Assembly: GCF_007741535.1 (NCBI RefSeq) | Contig: NZ_CP036525.1 | Location: 7,316,001 to 7,380,000, forward strand | From: Rubripirellula lacrimiformis | GTDB taxonomy: Bacteria; Planctomycetota; Planctomycetia; Pirellulales; Pirellulaceae | Length of the DNA: 64,000 nt | Direction of reading: 5' to 3' | In this document: one piece after another, positions 46,931-55,817 of the stretch | How positions within the stretch are numbered: position 1 is the first letter of the stretch | Layout of the letters: each line of letters begins with the position of its first letter | Notes under the pieces: model-generated | Databases searched by the model: none | Told to the model about the DNA's origin: nothing | The model's input: the letters and a program-made list of their open reading frames with translations, nothing else | Position numbers and translations under genes: made by a program

Positions 46931-49900
46931 CTACTGTTGCTGTGGCTCTTTGCCCAGCATGAACATCATCGCCGGTTGTTGGCTACCGCCTGCGTTGTAG
47001 GTATAGCCGGCTTCCAACGCGCGATCGATGCGTTCCTTGATCTCGCTAAGGTGCGCCATCGTGTAGGCGTCCATCTTGCCGCCGCAGGTCTTGATCGACG
47101 ATTCGATATCAGCGGAGATCTGACGCAGCTGCATCCGAGCCAGTGTGCTGATCGGCTTGTACGCGGCCGTGTCATCGGACGATTCGAGCAACAGATCCAA
47201 CAGACGTTGCATGTGTTCACGTTGCAGGTTGCGACGCAGTGACGAAATCATCGGCTTGCGATCATTTCGGCCTTCGGGGCATTCCTCTTTCAGCTCGCTC
47301 CACACCGCCGTGCTGACGCTGTCCAACAACTCGGGCAATGTCAACGCGTCTTCGTCGGCTGGCAAACGCAGTTCATTGTCGTACACGCGGCGAAGCGTGG
47401 TCGGGTTCAACAACCAAGTCATCGCTGACGCTTGCACGCCCAGGATGCGGTCATGAATCGGCCAGGTACCTTCGGACGACATCGACGAGTGACCGCCCCC
47501 ATCCAACCACTTATCAACGCTCATGCGTTCGAGCAACTCGGGCGTCAAACCGTAGGCATCGTCATAGAACGACGTATCGATGACAAACTTCAGCGCTGCT
47601 CGCTGTTGTTCAGCGGGCACCACTTCGACAGGCGGACGATCGCCGGGGTCGCCTTTCTTGTCACGATAGACGAACGCACCGCCGATCCAATTGGCCATCA
47701 TGTTCGCAGCCTTGGTCTGGAAGCCCAACGTCAACTCGTAACCGCGACGAGCCTTGGCCCAAGAGTCGCCATCTTTGACGAATTTATCCAAAATCCGTTC
47801 GCGATACAGTTTCACCAACTTCATCTGTTCGTTGGCGTAGTCGAGCGGATCCTTGGAAAAATCATAGCGACGGGCCAGCGGGTCGGGACCCGAGGTGTCT
47901 TCGTCGGTGGCGTACTGTAGTTCCGGTTCGGTACAACGTTTCAGGATTTCAGGAAGATCCTTGTCCTTGAACGTATAGCCGTATTCGATCGCCCAGAAAT
48001 CGTAGGGACCGATATCGATCATCGCGTAGTCACCTTGGACGTCACCCGATTCGTATCGATAGTTGATCGGCGTGTAGTCCATCACCGATGCGGTAAAGGT
48101 TTTCTTTCCCTTGACTTCGGCACTGTTGATTTCGTCCAGGGTATGAACTGCCGATCCCTTGAAGTTGTGACGCAGCCCCAAGGTGTGACCGACTTCGTGG
48201 GCGACCAGATCGGCTAGCAGCGGACCGACAAACCACTCGGGCATGCCGTCCAAAAGATGTTCGTCGGACTTCGATTTCTCTTTGTCCTTGTCATCATCCT
48301 TGTCGTCGTCTTTCTTGGCGTCCTTCTCGTCATCCTTGTCTTCGTCTTTGGCGTCGGCATCTGTGGCGCCCGCGTCATCCGATTTGTCAGCATCCTTTGC
48401 CTCGGCGTTCTTCGCTTCGGCTGCGGCCTTGGCTTCTTCCTCGGCCTTCTTTTTCTTGTCGGCCTCTTCGTCGGCCATCAACGTCAGTCCCCAATCCATG
48501 CGTGCGAACGCCAGATCAAGACTGCGACCGGCGGCGGCCATGCACAGACCGTTCTTTTGGCTGACGCTGCCAAACAATCCGTCGTACTCTTGGTCGCCCA
48601 TCAGCGTCGGGTCAGCCGATGCCATTGCGAATCCACCCATTGGCTCTTGGGCCTGACGAGCGAACTTGCTGCGCAGGTAGTTTGCCTTTTCAGCCGGAGC
48701 CATTCGGACGCGTGGATCCCAACTGGGGTGGGTGCCCAACCAAGACAGTGTCTCGGCCGAGAATCCTTCCATCGCCAACTTGGGCATCAGGTCGGCGTAG
48801 TTGAAATTGAAGTGACGGATCCAACCGTCGGTCAGCACGATGTCGGCATCCAGGATCTGACCGGTCTGTGGGTGCACGCGACTGGGACCGATCGCGGTGC
48901 CAATGTCATTGTTCAACCAACGAATGAAATTGTAACGAACGTCCTCGGGATCCTTTTCCATATGGATACCGCTTTCGGCATCCTGATATTCGATCACGAT
49001 CGCGTCGACCAAACCGACCTTTTCAAAGGCTTTGTTCCAGTAGTCCACACCGGCCTTGATCCAGCGGCGATAGCGAACCGGTGCAGTGTGTTCGACATAA
49101 AACCGAATCGGTTCTTTGGGTGGGCTTAGTTCCAGTTTCGAGTCGCGTTTTTCCAAGTGCCAGCGGTTGATGTTCCGGACGCGAGTCTCGTCGTCTTCGT
49201 ACTTCGACAGGTCCGAATACGCGGTGGTGAAATAGCCGATCCGTTCGTCGGCTTGGCGTGGCTTGTATCCGGCCGACGCGCTGGGCACTTCGCTGAACGA
49301 ATAGTGGATCGTTTGCAGTTTGCCGCTGCCGTCGACGCGCCGTCCGCCGTTGACGATTTCGAATGCGATTTCGACGTTGTCCGGGAAGACTTTGGCGGAT
49401 TCCAAGTCAAAGATTCGTGTATTGCCGACGCGCACCGACGAACCAAAGAACTTGCTGGCGTGACCGATCAACAGTCCATCCAGATCGATGACCGGACCAC
49501 CCGATGGCCCGGTCGCCATGATCGGCACGTCCAACAACACCGTATCGGTGAACAATCGTTTGACCGACGCTTTGCTTTCGGGATCGCCGGTGGCCCGGAT
49601 ATCCAAATTGGGTGCGATCAATGCCAAGCGGTCGTCATAGCGGCGCCACTGGACGACCCAATCGCCCGACTGCAGCCCGGCGTACAGATCGCCGCTGCTG
49701 ACCGTCAGGGCGATGAAGTAGCTCTTGCCGGCAAAGTTTTTGGGCAGTTCGCCGATCAGCTGGGAATCTTTGTCGCGTTTCCAGACATTGAACAACCCTT
49801 TGGGCGTCCGCTGGTCGGTGACTTCGACCTTTTCGTATCCCTCGGACACTTTATCGAAGGCGGGCAAATCGGCGTTTGCCGGCGACGAAGTGGCGGCGGT

Positions 49901-49945
49901 GGCCAGAGCCACCAATGCCGCGGCAAGACTGGGCAGGTATTTCAT
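46931..49945 (-). CDS. Secreted zinc metalloprotease, DUF4953/DUF5117 family
   Basis: A 1004-residue exported protein from the ATG ending at 49945 (signal peptide LPSLAAALVALATAATSSPA). The N-terminal DUF5117/5118-like part has LLIGHASKFFG; the metzincin-type zinc site HEVGHTLGLRHNF lies near residue 585, with SVMDYTPINY after it as a Met-turn candidate. Just before it (residues about 488-563) is a striking low-complexity insert of D, E, K and A. Such proteases are exported; their substrates are unknown. The frame is open upstream to 50110 but that part is not signal-like. It is transcribed divergently from glyA. Confidence 0.88.
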   Translation of the reverse strand: MKYLPSLAAALVALATAATSSPANADLPAFDKVSEGYEKVEVTDQRTPKGLFNVWKRDKDSQLIGELPKNFAGKSYFIALTVSSGDLYAGLQSGDWVVQWRRYDDRLALIAPNLDIRATGDPESKASVKRLFTDTVLLDVPIMATGPSGGPVIDLDGLLIGHASKFFGSSVRVGNTRIFDLESAKVFPDNVEIAFEIVNGGRRVDGSGKLQTIHYSFSEVPSASAGYKPRQADERIGYFTTAYSDLSKYEDDETRVRNINRWHLEKRDSKLELSPPKEPIRFYVEHTAPVRYRRWIKAGVDYWNKAFEKVGLVDAIVIEYQDAESGIHMEKDPEDVRYNFIRWLNNDIGTAIGPSRVHPQTGQILDADIVLTDGWIRHFNFNYADLMPKLAMEGFSAETLSWLGTHPSWDPRVRMAPAEKANYLRSKFARQAQEPMGGFAMASADPTLMGDQEYDGLFGSVSQKNGLCMAAAGRSLDLAFARMDWGLTLMADEEADKKKKAEEEAKAAAEAKNAEAKDADKSDDAGATDADAKDEDKDDEKDAKKDDDKDDDKDKEKSKSDEHLLDGMPEWFVGPLLADLVAHEVGHTLGLRHNFKGSAVHTLDEINSAEVKGKKTFTASVMDYTPINYRYESGDVQGDYAMIDIGPYDFWAIEYGYTFKDKDLPEILKRCTEPELQYATDEDTSGPDPLARRYDFSKDPLDYANEQMKLVKLYRERILDKFVKDGDSWAKARRGYELTLGFQTKAANMMANWIGGAFVYRDKKGDPGDRPPVEVVPAEQQRAALKFVIDTSFYDDAYGLTPELLERMSVDKWLDGGGHSSMSSEGTWPIHDRILGVQASAMTWLLNPTTLRRVYDNELRLPADEDALTLPELLDSVSTAVWSELKEECPEGRNDRKPMISSLRRNLQREHMQRLLDLLLESSDDTAAYKPISTLARMQLRQISADIESSIKTCGGKMDAYTMAHLSEIKERIDRALEAGYTYNAGGSQQPAMMFMLGKEPQQQ

Positions 49946-50342
49946 TCCGAACACTGAATCTTTCGGGGGAAGGGTGGGGAAGAGGGCGGGAATCGACCGT
50001 GGGTGGCCACGACTGCCCCGGCGTCGCTCGAATTTCCTGATTCTGAGACTCTGTCGGGATACCGAAGTAGCGGCTTTGGCCAGCAAACCCCTCATCGTTT
50101 TATCCGACAAAGTTTGCGATATCCGAACCTTTTTATCTTACATGGGCGGGGCAAATCGCGCCCAAACCCTTTTCAAGGGGCAGAAAAAAACGATTCTTGT
50201 CGGTGTCGAATGCGACGACATTGACGGTTTTCGGTAAGAGACAGACAATCCAACCCTGTCATCCCAGGTGGGAACGCCCTTATCCCGCCGTCCGCCAGCC
50301 TCCATTTTCTTCCGATTTTCCATGATCCAAGAGACTCGCACC
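49946..50342. other. Divergent intergenic region between zinc protease and glyA
   Basis: A 397-bp gap. I looked for glycine- or THF-riboswitch-like structure upstream of glyA and saw none. AT-rich patches at about 50100-50140 and 50185-50200 are promoter candidates for glyA. No gene is supported. Confidence 0.4.
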
Positions 50343-51614
50343 ATGAACCCGTTGGCCCAACAAGACCCCGCCATTTGGGAAGCGATCCAAGCGGAAGCCG
50401 TTCGCCAGCAAGAAGGGCTGGAAATGATTGCCAGCGAAAACTACACCAGCCTGCCGATCATGCAGGCCGCTAGCAGCGTGCTGACCAACAAATACGCCGA
50501 GGGATATCCGGGCCGACGCTATTACGGCGGCTGCGAACACGTCGATGTCGTCGAAACCATCGCGATCGACCGGGCCAAGGAACTCTTTGGTGCGGAAGCC
50601 GCCAACGTCCAGCCCCACAGCGGATCCCAGGCCAACACCGCCGTTTACCTGAGCGCCCTGGAAGTCGGCGACACCGTGCTGGGTCTGGACCTAGCCCAAG
50701 GGGGTCACCTGACCCACGGCATGAAGCTGAACATCAGCGGCCGGCTGTACAACTTCATCAGCTATGGCGTCGACAAAGTAAATCATCGCCTGGATTTTGA
50801 TCAGATCGCCGAGCTGACCCGCAAGCACAAGCCAAAGATGATCGTCGCCGGGGCCAGCGCTTATCCGCGTGAGATCCCTCACGACAAGTTTGCCGAAATC
50901 GCAAACGATGCGGGCTGCAAATTGATGGTCGACATGGCCCACTACAGCGGGCTGGTCGCTGCCGGCATCCACAACAGCCCGTTCCCGTATGCCGATTACG
51001 TCACCACCACCACGCACAAGACCCTTCGCGGACCACGAAGTGGATTGATCATGTGCAAACAAGAACACCTGAAACTGGTCAACCGCAACGTGTTCCCAGG
51101 AACCCAGGGTGGCCCGCTGATGCACATGGTCGCCGCCAAGGCGATCTGTTTCGACGAAGCGATGCAGCCGGCGTACAAGGCCTACGGCCGATCGGTCGTC
51201 GACAATGCCAAAGTGTTGGCCGATACGCTGATGGCAGCCGGACTTCGCTTGGTCAGTGGCGGAACCGACAACCACCTGATGTTGGTCGACGTGACCGCCG
51301 TCGGACTCGGTGGCAAGAAAGCCGAAGAAGCCTTGGACAAGTGCGGCATCACCGTCAACATGAACATGATCCCGTTTGACGAACGACGTCCGGCCGACCC
51401 CTCGGGCATCCGCATCGGCACCCCCGCGCTGACCACACGCGGCATGGGCACCGAAGAAATGAAGCGTGTCGGCGGTTGGATCGCCAAAGCACTCTCGGGC
51501 CCTGACGACACAGCGTCGCTAGAAGGGATCCGCGGCGAAATTCGCGAACTGTGCCAAAGTTTTCCAGTCCCGGCTGGCCACGATGCGGCCCTGGTTCCCA
51601 CGAACCCTAGCTAG
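50343..51614 (+). CDS. glyA: Serine hydroxymethyltransferase
   Basis: A 423-residue PLP enzyme (ATG at 50343; the ATG at 50322 would add seven residues). It converts serine and tetrahydrofolate to glycine and methylene-THF, the main one-carbon source. Family motifs are GLEMIASENYTS, YAEGYPGRRYYGGCEHVD, the PLP lysine in YVTTTTHKTLRGPRSG and GTQGGPLMH. Length and motif order are typical, so it should be active in the cytoplasm. Confidence 0.97.
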   Translation: MNPLAQQDPAIWEAIQAEAVRQQEGLEMIASENYTSLPIMQAASSVLTNKYAEGYPGRRYYGGCEHVDVVETIAIDRAKELFGAEAANVQPHSGSQANTAVYLSALEVGDTVLGLDLAQGGHLTHGMKLNISGRLYNFISYGVDKVNHRLDFDQIAELTRKHKPKMIVAGASAYPREIPHDKFAEIANDAGCKLMVDMAHYSGLVAAGIHNSPFPYADYVTTTTHKTLRGPRSGLIMCKQEHLKLVNRNVFPGTQGGPLMHMVAAKAICFDEAMQPAYKAYGRSVVDNAKVLADTLMAAGLRLVSGGTDNHLMLVDVTAVGLGGKKAEEALDKCGITVNMNMIPFDERRPADPSGIRIGTPALTTRGMGTEEMKRVGGWIAKALSGPDDTASLEGIRGEIRELCQSFPVPAGHDAALVPTNPS

Positions 51615-51620
51615 TGGGCG

Positions 51621-51727
51621 TGTGAAGCATTTCGTAGCGGAAGTCGTCGAGACTTTCGGTGATTCCACATCCTGTGCCGAAAGTCTTGACGACTTCCGCT
51701 ACGAAAAACGGCAACCAATGCTTCACA
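51621..51727. repeat. Palindromic repeat, family C copy 2
   Basis: Nested inverted repeats. The outer pair is tgtgaagca (51621-51629) and tgcttcaca (51719-51727). The inner pair is a 28-bp arm beginning tcgtagcggaagtcgtc (51632-51659) and its complement (51677-51704) with one mismatch. It begins just after the glyA stop, so it may cap that transcript. A degenerate copy is at 28804-28934. Confidence 0.9.
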
Positions 51728-51846
51728 GCGTTAGCCTAAATGGCTCACGAATCAACAGCTCGCTGTCCACGCTCGCTGTCGACCAATGTTCGCTGTTCAC
51801 ACTGCCCGCGATCCCATTCGCAGCCCTACCTTTTGCGGAATCAATC

Positions 51847-52281
51847 ATGCACAAAATCCTGATCGCCGATGACAACGACGCCAACCGAGAACTGCTAGAA
51901 GCCTACTTGGTAAGCGTTGACTGCGAACTTGAAACGGCTGTCGATGGACAGGACACCCTGGACAAGGTTGCCTCGTTCCAGCCCGACCTGGTGCTGCTGG
52001 ACGTGATGATGCCGAAACTAAGCGGGTTCGAAGTCTGCAAACGACTGAAGGATTCGCCGGACACCCGGCGAGTGATGGTGTTGATGGTGACGGCCTTGAA
52101 CGAACTGGGCGACCACGAACGGGCAGTGGCGGCCGGCACCGACGACTTCCTCAGCAAACCGGTCAACAAGATCGAATTGCTAAAGCGAGTCGAAATCATG
52201 CTGAAACTCAAAGGCACCGAAGACGAACTGGAACGCCTGCGTCAGTACATCCAAGCGATGGAAGAAACCCAAAAGCAGTAA
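51847..52281 (+). CDS. Single-domain response regulator
   Basis: A 144-residue CheY-like protein from the ATG at 51847. ILIADDNDANRELLEAYL carries the acid pocket, the phospho-acceptor is in LVLLDVMMPKLSGFEVC and the lysine in DFLSKPVNK. A short C-terminal coiled-coil tail (ELERLRQYIQAMEETQKQ) follows and there is no DNA-binding or output domain. The receiver is of the PleD/DivK kind. The open frame upstream to 51583 crosses the palindromic repeat and is not coding. The PAS-GAF-receiver gene converges on it from the other side, so the two may share a pathway. Confidence 0.88.
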   Translation: MHKILIADDNDANRELLEAYLVSVDCELETAVDGQDTLDKVASFQPDLVLLDVMMPKLSGFEVCKRLKDSPDTRRVMVLMVTALNELGDHERAVAAGTDDFLSKPVNKIELLKRVEIMLKLKGTEDELERLRQYIQAMEETQKQ

Positions 52282-52293
52282 CCTGAGTTCTGC

Positions 52294-52384
52294 CGTATTG
52301 GGATTTGCCAGAATTCCTGGGTCCGATCGATCGATTCCGATCAAAGCGTGCAATTCGGCGGGAATCCTGGCGATCTGCACTACG
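52294..52384. repeat. Palindromic repeat, family D copy 2
   Basis: Left part cgtattgggatttgcca-gaattcc and right part ggaatcctggcgatctgcac-tacg form an imperfect inverted pair related to 40112-40180. It fills the gap between two convergent signalling genes. Confidence 0.65.
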
Positions 52385-52413
52385 CCGATCCCGCTGGCCA
52401 CTCACCCAAGACG

Positions 52414-54240
52414 TTATTCGTCGGAGGAATCGGGCGATGCCGGGTCGTCCGGGTTGGCGTCGGCGTCGGCGGCCGCTACTCCATCGCTCTGGCCAGGTTT
52501 CTTTGCGACGATCGGATCGGCGTCGTTCAATTCTAGGATCGTCTTGATCACGTCCACCAATTGGTCCAACCGAAACGGTTTGAACAGGACACACTTGGGG
52601 TGCAAACCGTGCTGGCGTGCTTTGACAATCGAATGGCCCGGGTCGTAGCCAAAGCCTGTCATCAGCACCATCGGAACGCGATTCATCAAATCGCCTAACC
52701 GCAGCATCAATTGATATCCGCTGTAATCGGGCAGCCGGATGTCGCTGATGATGACGTCGTACAGCCCCGCACCGCCGCTGTTGCGAACCATCCACAGAGC
52801 TTCGTCGCCCTTGTGAGCGGTTTCGACGATACATCCGTAACGTTCCAGCAATCGGTGGGCGTCCTCGCGAACCGGCCCGTCTTCGTCGACGACCAAGATT
52901 CGGCGCCCACGAAGCGAGGAATGTTGGGGCGACTGGATCCCGACGGGGACGGCTTCCAGCGGCGTCATCTTCTGACCAACCTGCTGGATCGTTTGCTTGA
53001 TGTCGCGAGCGTTCTGCAAAATGCGTTGCAAACGTTCGACCACTTCGGGGCTGTGCCCGATGTAGCCCTCCATCACATTGACCGCATCGTTCAAAATTTC
53101 GTCGACCGGCATGGCGACGGCGCTGTGGATCGCGTCGCAGCTTTGCTGGGCCGTGTTGGCTTTTTGGGCGACCAACAACTCCAGCGTATTGAGTGCAAAA
53201 GCAACGTCGCGGGCAAAGATTTCCAGGAACTGCAGGTCACTGTCACTGAACGCATTGGATTCGGGGCTTTCGACGTTGATCGTCCCCAGCACTTGATCGT
53301 GCAGAATCAACGGAGCCGTGATCGAACTTCGCGACGACACCACGCCGGGAATGAACAACGGATCGTTCTCGACATCCTGGCATACGTAGGGCGTCCCGCT
53401 GGCGGCAACGTAACCGGTGACCCCATTGCCTTGGGGGTGCGCAAACAATTGACGATCGGCCGCATCTTGGTCGATGCCAACACTTAGCAGCGGAACCAGG
53501 TTTCCGGTCGCATGTTCCAACAAACGAATTTCGATGACTTCGAAATTCAACAGGTCACTTAGGTAGTGACGGATGTTTTCCTTCAACAGATCGATTCGTT
53601 CATCGACTTCCATCATGAAGATTTCGGTCGGACGCAGATCGGCAAGTTCGCGTCCTGCCTTGTGAATCGCTTCCAATTTCTGCTGCTGCAGAATTTCTTC
53701 GGTGATGTCGCTGACGGTAACGATCAGCTGACGTTCGTGATGGGGTTGGACCAGCGGTGCAGCGTGCACTTGGTAGTAGCGGTTCTGGGCGGTGTGCAGC
53801 GTGCTGTTGCTCTCCTCGCCGGTGGCCAATGCCGTGTGAAACGGACAGAAGTCGGGGCCCATGATCTCGGGGTTGGACAACAACTGATAGAAGTTCATCC
53901 CGCTGATGCTGCCCGTCTGGCCTGACCATTCGATCAAGCGACGGTTTCCCCACAACACGCGAATGTCGGAATCCAGCAGCGCCACGCCCTCGGGCATGTC
54001 ACGCAGCATCAAACCGCTCTGGGCAATGCCGCGTAGCTCGCTCAGCTGAGGCAGCTGATCTCGCGCAATCCAAACGCCGTCGATCGACGGCTCGTTCAAC
54101 TCGTCTACCACCGCTACCGAGGTATCAACGACGATGACTTGATCGCGGTCGATGTCGCCAGGCAACGTCTGCGGATCTCCCACGCAGATTAGTTTGCGTG
54201 GCTTACTGGTAGCCTGCGTCGCCTGAGGCGATCGGTTCAT
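52414..54240 (-). CDS. PAS-GAF-receiver signalling protein without a kinase domain
   Basis: A 608-residue protein from the ATG ending at 54240. A PAS domain lies near residues 85-190 (VALLDSDIRVLWGNRRLIEW), a GAF domain near 220-380 (NGVTGYVAASGTPYVCQDVE, ITAPLILHDQVLGTINVESP) and a receiver near 475-590 (ILVVDEDGPVREDAHRLL, YDVIISDIRLPDYSG, VLFKPFRLDQL). Between GAF and receiver is a helical stretch that could be a dimerisation segment, but I see no H-box, N-box or G-boxes of a HATPase. It must signal through a partner kinase or through receiver dimerisation. The acidic tail (DADANPDDPASPDSSDE) is low-complexity. Confidence 0.85.
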   Translation of the reverse strand: MNRSPQATQATSKPRKLICVGDPQTLPGDIDRDQVIVVDTSVAVVDELNEPSIDGVWIARDQLPQLSELRGIAQSGLMLRDMPEGVALLDSDIRVLWGNRRLIEWSGQTGSISGMNFYQLLSNPEIMGPDFCPFHTALATGEESNSTLHTAQNRYYQVHAAPLVQPHHERQLIVTVSDITEEILQQQKLEAIHKAGRELADLRPTEIFMMEVDERIDLLKENIRHYLSDLLNFEVIEIRLLEHATGNLVPLLSVGIDQDAADRQLFAHPQGNGVTGYVAASGTPYVCQDVENDPLFIPGVVSSRSSITAPLILHDQVLGTINVESPESNAFSDSDLQFLEIFARDVAFALNTLELLVAQKANTAQQSCDAIHSAVAMPVDEILNDAVNVMEGYIGHSPEVVERLQRILQNARDIKQTIQQVGQKMTPLEAVPVGIQSPQHSSLRGRRILVVDEDGPVREDAHRLLERYGCIVETAHKGDEALWMVRNSGGAGLYDVIISDIRLPDYSGYQLMLRLGDLMNRVPMVLMTGFGYDPGHSIVKARQHGLHPKCVLFKPFRLDQLVDVIKTILELNDADPIVAKKPGQSDGVAAADADANPDDPASPDSSDE

Positions 54241-55683
54241 CGATCTTCTCCCACCACCGCACTGCTGCGAAAAACTTTGATTGCAGCCAGCGATTTCGTC
54301 ATTGCCGTGGTGGCTCTGACGCATATCCCGTTGCGAATTCCCAAGTCAGTTTGTCCATCATACGACGGACATCCATTCTTGTCACAATCCCAAGTGACAA
54401 TTTGGCGTCACGACGCCACTGGGGACCCCAAGTCACCACCACGCCAGCGGATCGGTTCCGGATCCCCCCCCGTCGGTCGCAGCCCCCAACCGCTCTGCAA
54501 CCGAAAGCCGCCGCAAGCGAAAGCCACTGCAAACGAATCGAACTGCAAACGAATCGAACTGCAAGCTGGCGGAATCCGCTGCCCAATCGGCAGCGGCCCT
54601 GTGGCTCCTCTTCGACGACCGCGACACCCGCGTCCACGGTTTTCGATCGGCACATTCGAGTGAAACATTGAACCGCCCCGAGAATTCGACTCGGAAATGT
54701 GCAACCCGCCGCCGCCGTTCCAATCCTTCGTTCGCCTGCCCAACCAGCGATTTTGGGGGGCGGCGGGAGGGGACATCCCAGCGATTCATCGATTGACCAA
54801 CGGTGGACGCCATTGCCCACACCGGCGACTAGGCCCGGATCGAGCATCAGGAATCTGCCCACAGTGCCAGCGATCTGTACCGCGCGTCAGCCATCTGTAC
54901 CGGGCGTCCGCCAGACGCCCCGAAGTCCGCCACGGGCTGGAACGAATTCGGCCACGGAACACACTTTGGGCGAGGCGGGACGCAGAGAAGCCGACTTTCG
55001 GCGGAACCAGATTCTGCCGTACTGGCCCATGCGCCAGCAGCTATACAGATGACCCGCGAATGGCCCAAAGTGCAATCACCAAAGTGACTTGTTCGATTCC
55101 AACGATTATTCCAAGATTTTGTCGCCTCGATCCAGCGGCCTGCATCGCGGCATCGACTCGCCCGGCCTCGGCGTCGGGATTCCGCCACGAGGGCCCCCTC
55201 TGTTACGGCAACCCGCACAACCCAAACACCCCCCACGTGGAAAACCGAATAAGTTAACGAGCCCATCTGGCACGTTCATCCGCTGGTTACGAGGCACAAC
55301 CAAGACGCGGGCGGCACCCAACCAGCCCCCCCTCCGATGCTAGGTTCCCAAACTGGCCGATCATAGGTGAACAAAGTCGGTCCGCGACCAGGCGGTTGCG
55401 GCCAGCCGGAACGCATGCTGGGACAGGGTCGATCGCCCATCGGATCCCCTGCGGAGCAAGATCCAGCCCTTTACCGCCGGTGCCTGTGCGCTACAAATGA
55501 ACCGCGCGAACATCGTCGACGAACTCGCACAAACCCCGTCTATGACGATGAACGGATCGCATGGAGACGCGAACCGCATGGTAAACAATGCGCAACAATC
55601 GACAGCCTGCGAAAGCTGATCGACGGATTTCCAAAACGTGAGACAATTTCCCCGTTTTCGCAAAATAGCTGACGGCGACTTGT
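54241..55683. other. Gene-poor region upstream of the YTV gene
   Basis: About 1.4 kb without a supportable gene. Open frames exist on both strands but are R/P-rich, overlap each other and lack domain or signal features. Structures seen: a 16-bp unit actgcaaacgaatcga in two and a half copies (54526-54565) and a 20-bp unit, cagcgatctgtaccgcgcgt, in two tandem copies (54868-54907). I found no RNase P, tmRNA or SRP RNA signature. Confidence 0.5.
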
Positions 55684-55711
55684 TGACACCCAGTGTACAT
55701 CCTTTACCATT
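55684..55711 (+). promoter_or_regulatory. Sigma-70-type promoter of the YTV gene
   Basis: A perfect -35 box TTGACA (55684-55689) is followed after 16 bp by TACCAT (55706-55711). It is the clearest housekeeping promoter in the window and lies 106 bp before the YTV start codon, implying a leader of about 100 nt. It fits the strong expression expected of a wall protein. Confidence 0.65.
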
Positions 55712-55817
55712 GCGGACCGCTGGACAAACCACCCAGCTTGCGCAGCCGTTAAAAACTTCCTCGTATTTCTTCTATGACCTCACGTGCTGTGAGACGTTTC
55801 TGGAGGGTTCCCCCAAG

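Noticed and set aside
50101-50342. Riboswitch upstream of glyA
   Set aside because: No glycine- or THF-riboswitch conserved core could be recognised.
54697-55257. 186-residue ORF in the gene-poor region
   Set aside because: Rich in R, P and C with no domain or ribosome-binding site, and it overlaps equally long frames on the other strand.
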